A DNA stretch of 34,995 bases from Acidobacteriota bacterium. GTDB lineage: Bacteria; Acidobacteriota; Thermoanaerobaculia; Gp7-AA8. Numbering within the stretch: the first letter of the stretch is position 1; every line of letters begins with the position of its first letter. A program made the translations under genes and the position numbers. Below the pieces are notes generated by a model. That model saw only the letters and a list, made by a program, of their open reading frames with translations. It had not been told where the DNA came from and made no database searches. The stretch covers positions 502 through 35,496 of the forward strand of contig QHVS01000155.1 of NCBI GenBank assembly GCA_003223635.1, given 5' to 3'. Positions 1 through 8,175 of this stretch are shown piece after piece.

Positions 1-1855
1 CCACTGAGGTCCAGGCCAGCCCTGTAGCCACGCCAACCTGATCGCGCTCCAGCAGCTCCTCGGCGAAATGTTTCATCGGCCCCAGGAACTTTTCGACGTT
101 CGCATCGGTAATGCGATAGGTCTTCTTTTCCTTTCCTTCCGCCACTTCGACGGCGATCTTGCGGCAGATCGTGCCGATCTCCCGCTCCAGATTGCGCAGG
201 CCGGCTTCCTTCGTGTAGCCGGTGGTGATCTTCATGATCCCGGAGTCGGTCCACACCACTTCCGTTTCCATGATCCCGTTCTCTTCCATCTGCTTGGGGA
301 TGAGGTGCTGCTTGGCGATGGAGAGCTTCTCCTCGTCGGTGTAGCCGGAGAGGCGAATGACTTCCATGCGGTCGAGGAAAGCGGGCTGAATGGTGTCCAG
401 CAGGTTGGCGGTGACGATGAACATCACGTTGGAGAGGTCATAGGCCACGCCGAGGTAGTGATCGCGGAAGGTGTGGTTCTGTTCGGGATCGAGAACCTCG
501 AGGAGAGCGGAGGATGGATCGCCGCGGTAGTCGGCGCCGATCTTGTCGACCTCGTCGAGCATGAAAACGGGATTCGAGGTCTGGGCCTGATTGATTCCCT
601 GGATGATGCGGCCGGGGAGCGCACCGACGTAGGTTCGGCGATGCCCGCGAATCTCCGCCTCGTCGCGCACTCCACCGAGGGAGATGCGGACGAACTTGCG
701 ATCGAGCGCGCGGGCAATGGAGCGTCCCAGCGATGTCTTGCCTACTCCGGGCGGGCCGACGAAGCAGAGGATCGGACCTTTCATCTTTGCGCCGCGCAGC
801 TTGCGCACGGCGAGATATTCGAGGATGCGCTCTTTGATCTTCTCCAGATCGTAGTGATCCTCGTCAAGGATCGTGCGGGCCCGGCTGAGTTCGAGATTGT
901 CCGCTGACATCACGCCCCAGGGAAGACCGGTCATCCAGTCGAGGTAGGTGCGAATGATCGACGTTTCCGCCGAATCGGGATGGGACCGCTCAAGGCGCTT
1001 GATCTGCTTTTCGATTTCCTCCCGCGCCTCCTGCGGGATCATCTTCTCCTCGATTTTCTTGCGATAGTTCTCGACCTCCTCGGTCAGCTCTTCCCCTTCG
1101 CCCAGCTCCGACTGAATCGCCTTGAGCTGTTGGCGGAGGAAGTACTCGCGCTGGCTTTTGTTCATCTCCCCTTGCGCGGCAGAGGAGATCTCCTGCTGCA
1201 TGGTGAGGAGGTTGATCTCGCGAGTGAGCAGCTCATTGACTTTCTTCAGCCGCTCCACCGGATCGATGGTCTCCAGGATCTGCTGCGCCTCTTCGAGCTT
1301 GAGGTCGAGGTTGGATGCCGCCAGGTCCGTCAGCCGCGCCGGATCGTCCAGATTCGCGGCGATGACCATCACTTCCGGCGAAATGTTCTTTCCCAGGCTG
1401 ACGGCGCGGTCGAGGTTCTGCTTGACCGCGCGGACCAGAGCCTCGATTTCCAGCGAGCGTTCTTTCGTCGCTGTCTCTTCGATGCGGGTGATCTTGGCCT
1501 TGAAAAACGGCGCGGTCTGGATGAAGTAATCAATGCGCGCTCGAGAGAGGCCCTGCACCAGGATGCGAATGCGCCCGTCGGGGAGCTTGAGCATGCGCAT
1601 GATGATGGCCACCGTGCCCACGCGGTAGAGATCGTCCTCGCCTGGATCTTCGTTCTGAAAATCCTTCTGCGCGGTGAGCATGATGACCCGGTTTTCGGCC
1701 AGGGCCTGGTCGACGGCGTTGATCGACTTTTCGCGCGACACGGACAGCGGAACGATGATGAAGGGGAAGATCACCAGGTCCTTCAGCGGCAGCACCGGAA
1801 GGACGTCCGGGATCTTGATCGCCTCTTCTTTCGCGGTTTCGTTCGCGTCCGTCAT
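1..1855 (-). CDS. lon: ATP-dependent protease La (Lon), C-terminal part off the left edge
   Basis: Reverse-strand translation begins MTDANETAKEEAIKIPDVLPVLPLKDLVIFPFIIVPL and contains the Walker A region GPPGVGKTSLGRSIARAL and LGGVRDEAEIRGHRRTYVGALPGRIIQ, characteristic of Lon. The reading frame runs off the window start. Confidence 0.97.
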   Translation of the reverse strand, partial: MTDANETAKEEAIKIPDVLPVLPLKDLVIFPFIIVPLSVSREKSINAVDQALAENRVIMLTAQKDFQNEDPGEDDLYRVGTVAIIMRMLKLPDGRIRILVQGLSRARIDYFIQTAPFFKAKITRIEETATKERSLEIEALVRAVKQNLDRAVSLGKNISPEVMVIAANLDDPARLTDLAASNLDLKLEEAQQILETIDPVERLKKVNELLTREINLLTMQQEISSAAQGEMNKSQREYFLRQQLKAIQSELGEGEELTEEVENYRKKIEEKMIPQEAREEIEKQIKRLERSHPDSAETSIIRTYLDWMTGLPWGVMSADNLELSRARTILDEDHYDLEKIKERILEYLAVRKLRGAKMKGPILCFVGPPGVGKTSLGRSIARALDRKFVRISLGGVRDEAEIRGHRRTYVGALPGRIIQGINQAQTSNPVFMLDEVDKIGADYRGDPSSALLEVLDPEQNHTFRDHYLGVAYDLSNVMFIVTANLLDTIQPAFLDRMEVIRLSGYTDEEKLSIAKQHLIPKQMEENGIMETEVVWTDSGIMKITTGYTKEAGLRNLEREIGTICRKIAVEVAEGKEKKTYRITDANVEKFLGPMKHFAEELLERDQVGVATGLAWTSV

Positions 1856-1932
1856 GTCATCCTCAGGTTGCGGGGGAGCTGCCGTCCACTCCTGCAACGG
1901 CTATTCCCGTATACCCTGCCTCGCGTCGTATA

Positions 1933-2931
1933 TCACGTTTCTTCCGCGCGGGTCTCCTCCCTCAGCTCGCGCCAGTTCAGCCCTTCGCGCAGAAAGAGAA
2001 TGATACCCGCCACAACCACGGGCGCCGTTCCAACGACATGAAACAGTACGGCGGCGGCGACCGAGCTGTCGATGTCGAACCCGTAAAACGTGGTCAGCAC
2101 GTACTGACATACTTTGTGGAAGCCACCCACTCCACCGGGCGTGGGGATGGCCACCGCAACTGCGGTGACTGCGCAAAGAAAGATCGTCGAGTCGAAGGGG
2201 AGGACTCTGCGCATGGCCAGCATCACGAACCAGAATTGCGTGACCAGGCAGACCCAGATGATGGCGGTGGACAGAAGGACCACGGCGAGCGCGCCGGGAT
2301 GCGTGCGGACCTGCAGGCTGTTGGCGAACGCATCGAAGAAGCGCATCCACGGCTCGCGGAAGCGCGCCGGGATCAGCTTGCCCAACCAGGCGTGCGCGCG
2401 ACGGACGGATTCGCGGTAAAAGTAAATGCCGAGGATGAAAAGAATCAACGCCGCCAGCAACGCTCCGGCGCTGAGCGCTCCGCCGTGCACGACCACATTG
2501 TCAAACTCGCGCCAGCGGTAAACGCAGAAAAAGAGGAAGAGCGCGAGGATGCTGATCAGGTCGAGGATGCGCTCCGTGAGCACCGGCCCCAGCGCATTGA
2601 CGAAACGCACGTCAGTGCGCCGAGCCAGCAGGGCGGGACGGGCCACATCGCCCGCCCGGATGGGCAGAACGGTGGAGAGCATGTAGCCGACGGTCGTGGC
2701 GAAGAACGTCGGATAGAACGGTGGCGGGCGGCGCGGGTCAATCAGGAGTCGCCAGCGGATGGCGCGAAAGACGAGCGCGGAAAAATTGACGAGCAGGCCG
2801 ACGGTGATCCACGCGCCGTTGGCCGATCGCATGATGGTCCAGACTTCGCTGAGGTTCGCCTTCCAGAGAAAGAGGGCCAGGAAAACAACGGTCAGAAGCG
2901 TGACCGAGGTGATCTGCAGAATGCGTCGCAC
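1933..2931 (-). CDS. YbhN/AglD-like flippase-domain (lysylphosphatidylglycerol synthase TM region family) membrane protein
   Basis: 332 aa polytopic protein with FRAIRWRLLI, ATTVGYMLSTVLPIRAGDVARPALLARR and PTPGGVGGFHKV motifs typical of the UPF0104 family. Confidence 0.88.
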   Translation of the reverse strand: MRRILQITSVTLLTVVFLALFLWKANLSEVWTIMRSANGAWITVGLLVNFSALVFRAIRWRLLIDPRRPPPFYPTFFATTVGYMLSTVLPIRAGDVARPALLARRTDVRFVNALGPVLTERILDLISILALFLFFCVYRWREFDNVVVHGGALSAGALLAALILFILGIYFYRESVRRAHAWLGKLIPARFREPWMRFFDAFANSLQVRTHPGALAVVLLSTAIIWVCLVTQFWFVMLAMRRVLPFDSTIFLCAVTAVAVAIPTPGGVGGFHKVCQYVLTTFYGFDIDSSVAAAVLFHVVGTAPVVVAGIILFLREGLNWRELREETRAEET

Positions 2932-2956
2932 GCTGTTGAGGGTTCTACCATATCGA

Positions 2957-3037
2957 GCTGTTAGCTCTTAGCTGTTAGCTCTTGGCTCGCAGGTGTATGG
3001 TTTTCCTAATAGCTAACAGCTAAGAGCTAAAAGCTTT
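2957..3037. repeat. Inverted repeat with arms made of 7-bp units (TTAGCTC-type / AGCTAAN)
   Basis: TTAGCTCTTAGCTGTTAGCT (2961-2980) is the exact reverse complement of AGCTAACAGCTAAGAGCTAA (3011-3030). Both arms are tandem 7-mers. Lies between divergent genes. Confidence 0.95.
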
Positions 3038-3043
3038 CACGCA

Positions 3044-3976
3044 ATGCTCTCCATCTACACGCATCCCATCTTCTACAAACACGACACCGGCATCGGTCAT
3101 CCGGAGAGCTCCGCGCGCATCGATGCGGCGATGGAGGGAGTGGACCGCGCTGGCTTTGCGGCGCGGACGCTGCGCGATGCGGCGCCGCACGCTGATACGG
3201 AGCGGATCATCGCCAAGGTGCATTCGGCGGACTACGAGCGCGAGCTGGATCAGGCCTGCCGGATGGGCCTGCGACTCTTTCACTCGCTCGACAACCCGAT
3301 CTCGTCGCAGACATTCGCCGCGGCGCGTGCCGCGGTGGCCACCGCCCTCACCGCCGCGGATGACATGCTGCGCCAGTCGCAGCGAGCGTTCGTCATCGCC
3401 CGCCCGCCCGGCCATCACGCCGAGCGGATTCAAGCCATGGGGTTCTGCTTCTTCAACACCATCGCCTGTGTCGCTGAATGGCTGCGCGAGCAGAACGGAA
3501 TCGAGCGCGTGTTCATCTTCGACTTCGACGTCCATCACGGCAACGGAACGCAACATCTCTTCGAAGAACGCGAGGATGTCTTCTACGCATCGATTCACCG
3601 CTATCCGTTCTATCCCGGGACGGGAGCGGCGAATGAGCTGGGCACGGGCGGCGGACGCGGATTCACGAAGAACATTCCCATGCCCGGCGGCACCGGGGAC
3701 GCGGACTACCTTCGCGCCGTCGAAGACGACATCGTGCGCATCATCGACGACTATCGCCCCGACGCAATCCTCTTATCGTCCGGCTTCGACGCGCACCGGC
3801 GCGATCCGCTGGGCGGGATGCGCGTCACCGAGAGGGCGTACGGCGAAATCACACGCCGCATCGTCGAAGTGGCGAATCGCCACGCCCACGGCCGCGTGCT
3901 CTCCCTGCTGGAAGGCGGATACGACATGGAGGGGTTGGCGGCGAGTGTCGACGAGCATGTACGCGCTCTGTCGTAA
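3044..3976 (+). CDS. Histone deacetylase-like/acetoin utilization family deacetylase
   Basis: HPIFYKHDTGIGHPESSAR, RPPGHHAERIQAMGFCFFN, FIFDFDVHHGNGTQHLF, LLSSGFDAHRRDPLGGM motifs. Confidence 0.95.
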   Translation: MLSIYTHPIFYKHDTGIGHPESSARIDAAMEGVDRAGFAARTLRDAAPHADTERIIAKVHSADYERELDQACRMGLRLFHSLDNPISSQTFAAARAAVATALTAADDMLRQSQRAFVIARPPGHHAERIQAMGFCFFNTIACVAEWLREQNGIERVFIFDFDVHHGNGTQHLFEEREDVFYASIHRYPFYPGTGAANELGTGGGRGFTKNIPMPGGTGDADYLRAVEDDIVRIIDDYRPDAILLSSGFDAHRRDPLGGMRVTERAYGEITRRIVEVANRHAHGRVLSLLEGGYDMEGLAASVDEHVRALS

Positions 3977-3985
3977 ACTATCGCC

Positions 3986-4417
3986 ATGACCAACATGCCT
4001 CCGCCCGCACCGGGCGCACCCCCACCCGCCCAGAAAAGCGGTTGCTGGAAGTGGGGCGCTCTCGGGTGCCTCGGCGTCATCGTCCTCGGCGCTATCGGCA
4101 TCGCTGCGCTGGTGGTCATCGTCTTCGGCGCGATCAAGTCGAGCGATGTGTACAAGCAGGCCCTGGCTCGCGCGCAGAACGATCCGCGTGTGATCGCCAC
4201 GCTCGGCTCGCCCGTCACCGCCGGATTTTTTGTCAGCGGTAACGTGCACGTCACCGGAGCAGGCGGCGACGCGGACGTCACCTTCCCGATTCGCGGCCCC
4301 AAAGGAAAGGGAACCGTTCGCGCCGTTGCCACGCGAGACACCAGCGGCTGGCACTACACGGAATTGACTGCGGCGCCCGAGAATGGGTCGCCCATCAATC
4401 TGCTGGAATCTCCGTAA
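3986..4417 (+). CDS. Coa1-like (cytochrome oxidase complex assembly protein 1 domain) membrane protein
   Basis: Pro-rich N-terminus, single TM, then VYKQALARAQNDPRVIATLGSPVTAGFFVSGNVHVTGAGGDADVTFPIRGPKGKGTVRAVA, resembling bacterial Coa1-domain proteins. Confidence 0.75.
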   Translation: MTNMPPPAPGAPPPAQKSGCWKWGALGCLGVIVLGAIGIAALVVIVFGAIKSSDVYKQALARAQNDPRVIATLGSPVTAGFFVSGNVHVTGAGGDADVTFPIRGPKGKGTVRAVATRDTSGWHYTELTAAPENGSPINLLESP

Positions 4418-4470
4418 CGCCGGCTCCCAGCCGGCGGGTGCGCGGGCTACCAGCCCGCGCCGCAGGTTAC
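4413..4470. repeat. GC-rich multi-hairpin palindromic element at 3' ends of convergent genes
   Basis: CCGTAACGCCGGCTCCCAGCCGGCGGGTGCGCGGGCTACCAGCCCGCGCCG. The 32 bp at 4431-4462 are identical to 25589-25620. Confidence 0.9.
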
Positions 4471-5630
4471 CGGGGTCCTTCGAAGAATCTTGGGGCTATC
4501 GGCCCGCCGCCAGGTTGGCGGCGCTCCTTCGTGCTCAGAATCTCCGCGTATAACGCTTCAAGCTTTTCGATCCGCTTCTCCTTCGAGAATCCGCTCACCA
4601 CGCGGCGTCGCGCTGCCTGGCCGACCCTCGCAGCGCGCGCCGGATCGGAAATCACCTCGCCGATCGCCGTGCTCAGCGCGCGCACGTCTTTCGGCCGAAC
4701 CAGCCAGCCGACGTCGGGCGACGACACCAGCTCGGCGTTGCCGCCGCAATCGGTGGCAATGACCGGCCTGCCCATGGACATCGCCTCACGGATCGTCCCG
4801 GTGATTCCCGTTCCGGCCCACGAGGAGTCGACGACCAGATCGCACGAGGCGAACACGTTGGGCATGTCGCTGCGGTACTCCACCGCGGACACGTGCTCGC
4901 TCACGCCGCGGCTGCGCGCGTAGTCGAGCACCTCGCGGCTCTCCGCGTCGTTCAGGCACCCGATCAAGGCGAGGTGAGAAGCCCTGCCGCCGCGATGAAC
5001 GCCTGCGAACGCATCGACAAGCTCTTTCCATCCCTTCCAGTCGCGAACGCCGACCTGAGCGATGAGGAACGCATCAGCGGGGATGTTTTTCTCCCGCCGG
5101 AACGCGCGCCGATCCCATTTCTGCGGATCGAAGACATTCACGTCCGTCCCGGCATAGACGACATCGACTTTCTGTGGAGGCAGCTTGCCGCTGTCGATCA
5201 CCACCTGGCGAATCTGCTCGCACACCGTGACGATGCGATCGACGCGCCGTGTTCGGAACTTGGGGCGATTCCAGAAGTCGAGTGGAAACGACACGCCGCG
5301 GTTCACGACGAAGGCGCCGACCGGTCGCGTGTACGTCGCCGCCAGCGCAAGCGCGTGAGCCACACCTTTGTGAACATGGATCACATCCGGCTTGCTCTCT
5401 CGGATGAGACGGGAAAGCTTGCGCGCGCTTCCGAAATCGAATTCGCTGCGCATGGACAGGTCGACGAACGCGACGCCGGCGTCTTCGCTCTTCGACTGCA
5501 ACACCGCGTCCGGCCGGCTCACGATGGTCACCTCATGTCCGCGCTCGCGCAGTCCGGCCGCGGCCTGGAACATCTGGTGCACCGAGCCGGTGTTGAATTG
5601 ATTGAATTCGAGAATCTGGAAAATGCGCAT
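4467..5630 (-). CDS. Glycosyltransferase family 4 (GT-B) protein
   Basis: MRIFQILEFNQFNTGSVHQMFQAAAGLRERGHEVTIVSRPD start (residue 16 of the tracked ORF) plus VDSSWAGTGITGTIREAMSMGRPVIATDCGGNAELV donor-binding motif. C-terminal tail overlaps a repeat. Confidence 0.93.
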   Translation of the reverse strand: MRIFQILEFNQFNTGSVHQMFQAAAGLRERGHEVTIVSRPDAVLQSKSEDAGVAFVDLSMRSEFDFGSARKLSRLIRESKPDVIHVHKGVAHALALAATYTRPVGAFVVNRGVSFPLDFWNRPKFRTRRVDRIVTVCEQIRQVVIDSGKLPPQKVDVVYAGTDVNVFDPQKWDRRAFRREKNIPADAFLIAQVGVRDWKGWKELVDAFAGVHRGGRASHLALIGCLNDAESREVLDYARSRGVSEHVSAVEYRSDMPNVFASCDLVVDSSWAGTGITGTIREAMSMGRPVIATDCGGNAELVSSPDVGWLVRPKDVRALSTAIGEVISDPARAARVGQAARRRVVSGFSKEKRIEKLEALYAEILSTKERRQPGGGPIAPRFFEGPR

Positions 5631-5687
5631 TGGTGCCCAGTGAGCGCGGATTTTACGGTACGCCGTACCGCGCACCGAGCACTAAGC

Positions 5688-6827
5688 ATGCTCATGATCG
5701 CCGCGATCATGAGCTTTGCCTGCACGACCGATCACACCCGCCGCGGTTATCTGAAGACGATTGCCGCCGGACTGGAAGAGCCGCCCCGGCCGGTGATTGT
5801 GATACCCGGCTTCGGCGTCACGCGGCTGCTCGATCCGGTACGTAACCGGTATGTATGGGGGACGCCGCACACGACGGTGCAGCGGCATTACCAGGATGAT
5901 CTCGATCTTCCGGTCGATACCGCGGGGAACATTGGGCACGACCGATTGATCCCGCGGGGCTATGTCGGCTCGCGCGGCCCGGTCAACATCGGCTGGCAGC
6001 TGATGGAGGGGCTGCGCAAATTCGGTCGCTACACGCCGGAGCGCGACGTCTTCGGATTTCAATACGACTGGCGCTTGAGCGCGCGGGAGAACGCCGCGAA
6101 GCTTGATGAGCTGGTCGAGCGCGTCCGCCGGGAACGCCACAGCGATCGAGTCGATCTGGTCACCCACTCCGCCGGCTCGATCGTCGCCATGACCTACCTG
6201 AAGCTGGGCAATGGAGCGTCGAAAGTCGATCACCTCGTTCTCATCGCCCCGACGCAGCTCGGCGTGGTCGACGCATTTCGACTGATCGTCCGGCCGGAAC
6301 GATTTCTCCGCCGTGTCTTCACGACCGAAATGGTGATGACGTGGCCTTCGGTCCCCGAGCTCCTGCCGGAGGACGGGCACTTTCTCGTCGATGAAAATGG
6401 GAAGACGGTTGATCTGGATCTCTGGCAGCCGGAGAGCTGGCGCCGCATCCGACCACTCGATTCGACTCTGGAGCGCGCCTTCGCCCGCTCGCTGGCCGAT
6501 GCGCACACTTTGCGCGACGAGCTGCGACGACGATCGATCCCAAGCGGCGTGAGGGTGACTGTGATCGCAGGCGACTGCGTAGCCACCGCACACCGCGTGC
6601 TGATGCGACGCGACGGATCATTCGTGTTCTATCCAAAGGAGCTGCTGGCGCAAGAACGCCGTTTGGAACCGTTGCTCTTCGAGGTTGGCGACGGAACGGT
6701 GCCGCTCAGCAGTGCCAGCGGCGGCGGCGAGGCCATGCTCTTCTGCGATGGACATCAGGGAATCGCCGCCGATCCGAACGCGCAGCACGCGCTGATCACA
6801 ATCCTGCGTCAGCAGTGGCGAAGGTAG
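5688..6827 (+). CDS. LCAT/PGAP1-like alpha/beta-hydrolase (probable secreted or lipoprotein lipase)
   Basis: Start MLMIAAIMSFACTTDHTRRG (Cys after hydrophobic segment); PVIVIPGFGVTRLLD, VDLVTHSAGSIVAMTYL nucleophile elbow, VGDGTVPLSSA. The upstream part of the 4893..6827 ORF overlaps the GT gene and is not supported. Confidence 0.85.
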   Translation: MLMIAAIMSFACTTDHTRRGYLKTIAAGLEEPPRPVIVIPGFGVTRLLDPVRNRYVWGTPHTTVQRHYQDDLDLPVDTAGNIGHDRLIPRGYVGSRGPVNIGWQLMEGLRKFGRYTPERDVFGFQYDWRLSARENAAKLDELVERVRRERHSDRVDLVTHSAGSIVAMTYLKLGNGASKVDHLVLIAPTQLGVVDAFRLIVRPERFLRRVFTTEMVMTWPSVPELLPEDGHFLVDENGKTVDLDLWQPESWRRIRPLDSTLERAFARSLADAHTLRDELRRRSIPSGVRVTVIAGDCVATAHRVLMRRDGSFVFYPKELLAQERRLEPLLFEVGDGTVPLSSASGGGEAMLFCDGHQGIAADPNAQHALITILRQQWRR

Positions 6828-6876
6828 CGAAGCGCCGCAAACTTGCAGTATCGTTCCCCCTCCAAAGGAGCCATTG

Positions 6877-7635
6877 ATGCGACGCTTTTCTCTGCTTGCG
6901 CTCATCGTTTTCTCCGCCGTGCTCCTTGCTCCCGCCGCCGAGGCAAGGCAGGGCTCGACCGTGCACTTCGACTCGACTCCAGGCCAGGGAGAAGGCTATC
7001 TCGCCGTTCCCGTAAAGGCGGGAAAGCATCCCGCCATCATCGTCATTCAGGAGTATTGGGGAGTGAACGACTGGATCCGCGATCAAGCCGACCGATTTGT
7101 CCGACAAGGCTACGTTGCGCTCGCGCCCGACCTCTATCGCGGCAAGAGCACCACGGATGCCGCAGAGGCGCACGAGCTGATGCGCGGATTGCCTGAGGAT
7201 CGCGCGATCGCTGACCTCAAAGGCGCCTTTGACTACCTCGCGCAGCGCAGCGACGTCGACGCATCGCGGATCGGCGTGATCGGCTGGTGCATGGGTGGTG
7301 GTTACGCGCTGCAATTGGCGATCGCTGAGCCCCGAATCGCCGCCGCCGTTATCAACTATGGCCATCTGGTCACTGACCCGACCACCATCGCCTCGATCCA
7401 TCCGCCGATCCTCGGCAACTTCGGCGAGGCGGATCGCGGCATTCCGGCCGATGATGTCCGCGCGTTCGATGCGGCGCTGAAGACGGCAGGGAAGGAGAGC
7501 AACATCAAGCTCTATCCTGGCGCTGGCCACGCGTTCATGAATCCGAACAACAAGGGTGGCTACGTGAAGAGCGCGGCCAAAGACGCCTGGATGCGGATCG
7601 ATTCGTTCTTCCAGAGGACGCTGAAGCGGTCGTGA
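6877..7635 (+). CDS. Dienelactone hydrolase family protein with signal peptide
   Basis: MRRFSLLALIVFSAVLLAPAAEA signal; PAIIVIQEYWGVNDWIRDQADRFVRQGYVALAPDLYRG; GVIGWCMGGGYALQLA nucleophile elbow; YPGAGHAFMNP. Confidence 0.95.
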   Translation: MRRFSLLALIVFSAVLLAPAAEARQGSTVHFDSTPGQGEGYLAVPVKAGKHPAIIVIQEYWGVNDWIRDQADRFVRQGYVALAPDLYRGKSTTDAAEAHELMRGLPEDRAIADLKGAFDYLAQRSDVDASRIGVIGWCMGGGYALQLAIAEPRIAAAVINYGHLVTDPTTIASIHPPILGNFGEADRGIPADDVRAFDAALKTAGKESNIKLYPGAGHAFMNPNNKGGYVKSAAKDAWMRIDSFFQRTLKRS

Positions 7636-7650
7636 TAAGATTCCAAGCTA

Positions 7651-8175
7651 TTGATTTCATTGGAGATCGAGTTGTCCAAGGACAAGAGCACACAGAAAGA
7701 GCAGATCAAGGTCACCGATAAGCGGATCTTCACGCCGGAGGGAGAGATCCGCGAGGAGTTCCGCCAACAGATCAATCCGGTCGAGCCGAAATTCGCGAAA
7801 GAGGAACGAACGGAGCCGCCCCCGGTCAAACCGGCGCCCAAAGTGCAGACGACGCCGCCGCGAAGCGAGCAGGGGCCGTCGCCGGGCGGAGAACGCCGGC
7901 GCACGCTCGCCGACAAGGCTCAGAATCCGGGGACGGCCTTCACCGACTTTGTTGAGCCGCTCATCGCCCAGGCGTACATGTCGCTGGGCATGCTGCGCAA
8001 TCCGTATCAGCCGAAGCCGACCATCGACGTCGGAGCAGCCCGGCAGATGATCGAGATCATGACCATGTTGAAGGAGAAGACTGCCGGCAACCTCACGCCG
8101 GATGAACAAGACTTCCTGGACACACATCTGGGAGAATTAAAGCTGGCGTACGTCCAACGGACGAAAAGCCTGTAA
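7651..8175 (+). CDS. DUF1844 domain protein
   Basis: C-terminal FTDFVEPLIAQAYMSLGMLRNPYQPKPTIDVGAARQMIEIMTMLKEKTAGNLTPDEQDFLDTHLGELKLAYVQ. Start codon uncertain (TTG candidates). Confidence 0.87.
   Translation: MISLEIELSKDKSTQKEQIKVTDKRIFTPEGEIREEFRQQINPVEPKFAKEERTEPPPVKPAPKVQTTPPRSEQGPSPGGERRRTLADKAQNPGTAFTDFVEPLIAQAYMSLGMLRNPYQPKPTIDVGAARQMIEIMTMLKEKTAGNLTPDEQDFLDTHLGELKLAYVQRTKSL

Noticed and set aside
68-2041. Plus-strand ORFs 68..907 and 980..2041
   Set aside because: Antisense to lon, which has unambiguous family motifs on the minus strand.
2957-3037. Heptamer repeats as a CRISPR array
   Set aside because: Units are only 7 bp with no spacers and no cas genes nearby.
5656-5670. CGGTAC-GCC-GTACCG palindrome upstream of the hydrolase as an operator
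   Set aside because: Short 6-bp arms, no second copy in the window; too weak to call a regulatory site.
4893-5687. N-terminal half of ORF 4893..6827 as part of the hydrolase
   Set aside because: Lies antisense within the glycosyltransferase gene; hydrolase homology and leader begin at ATG 5688.
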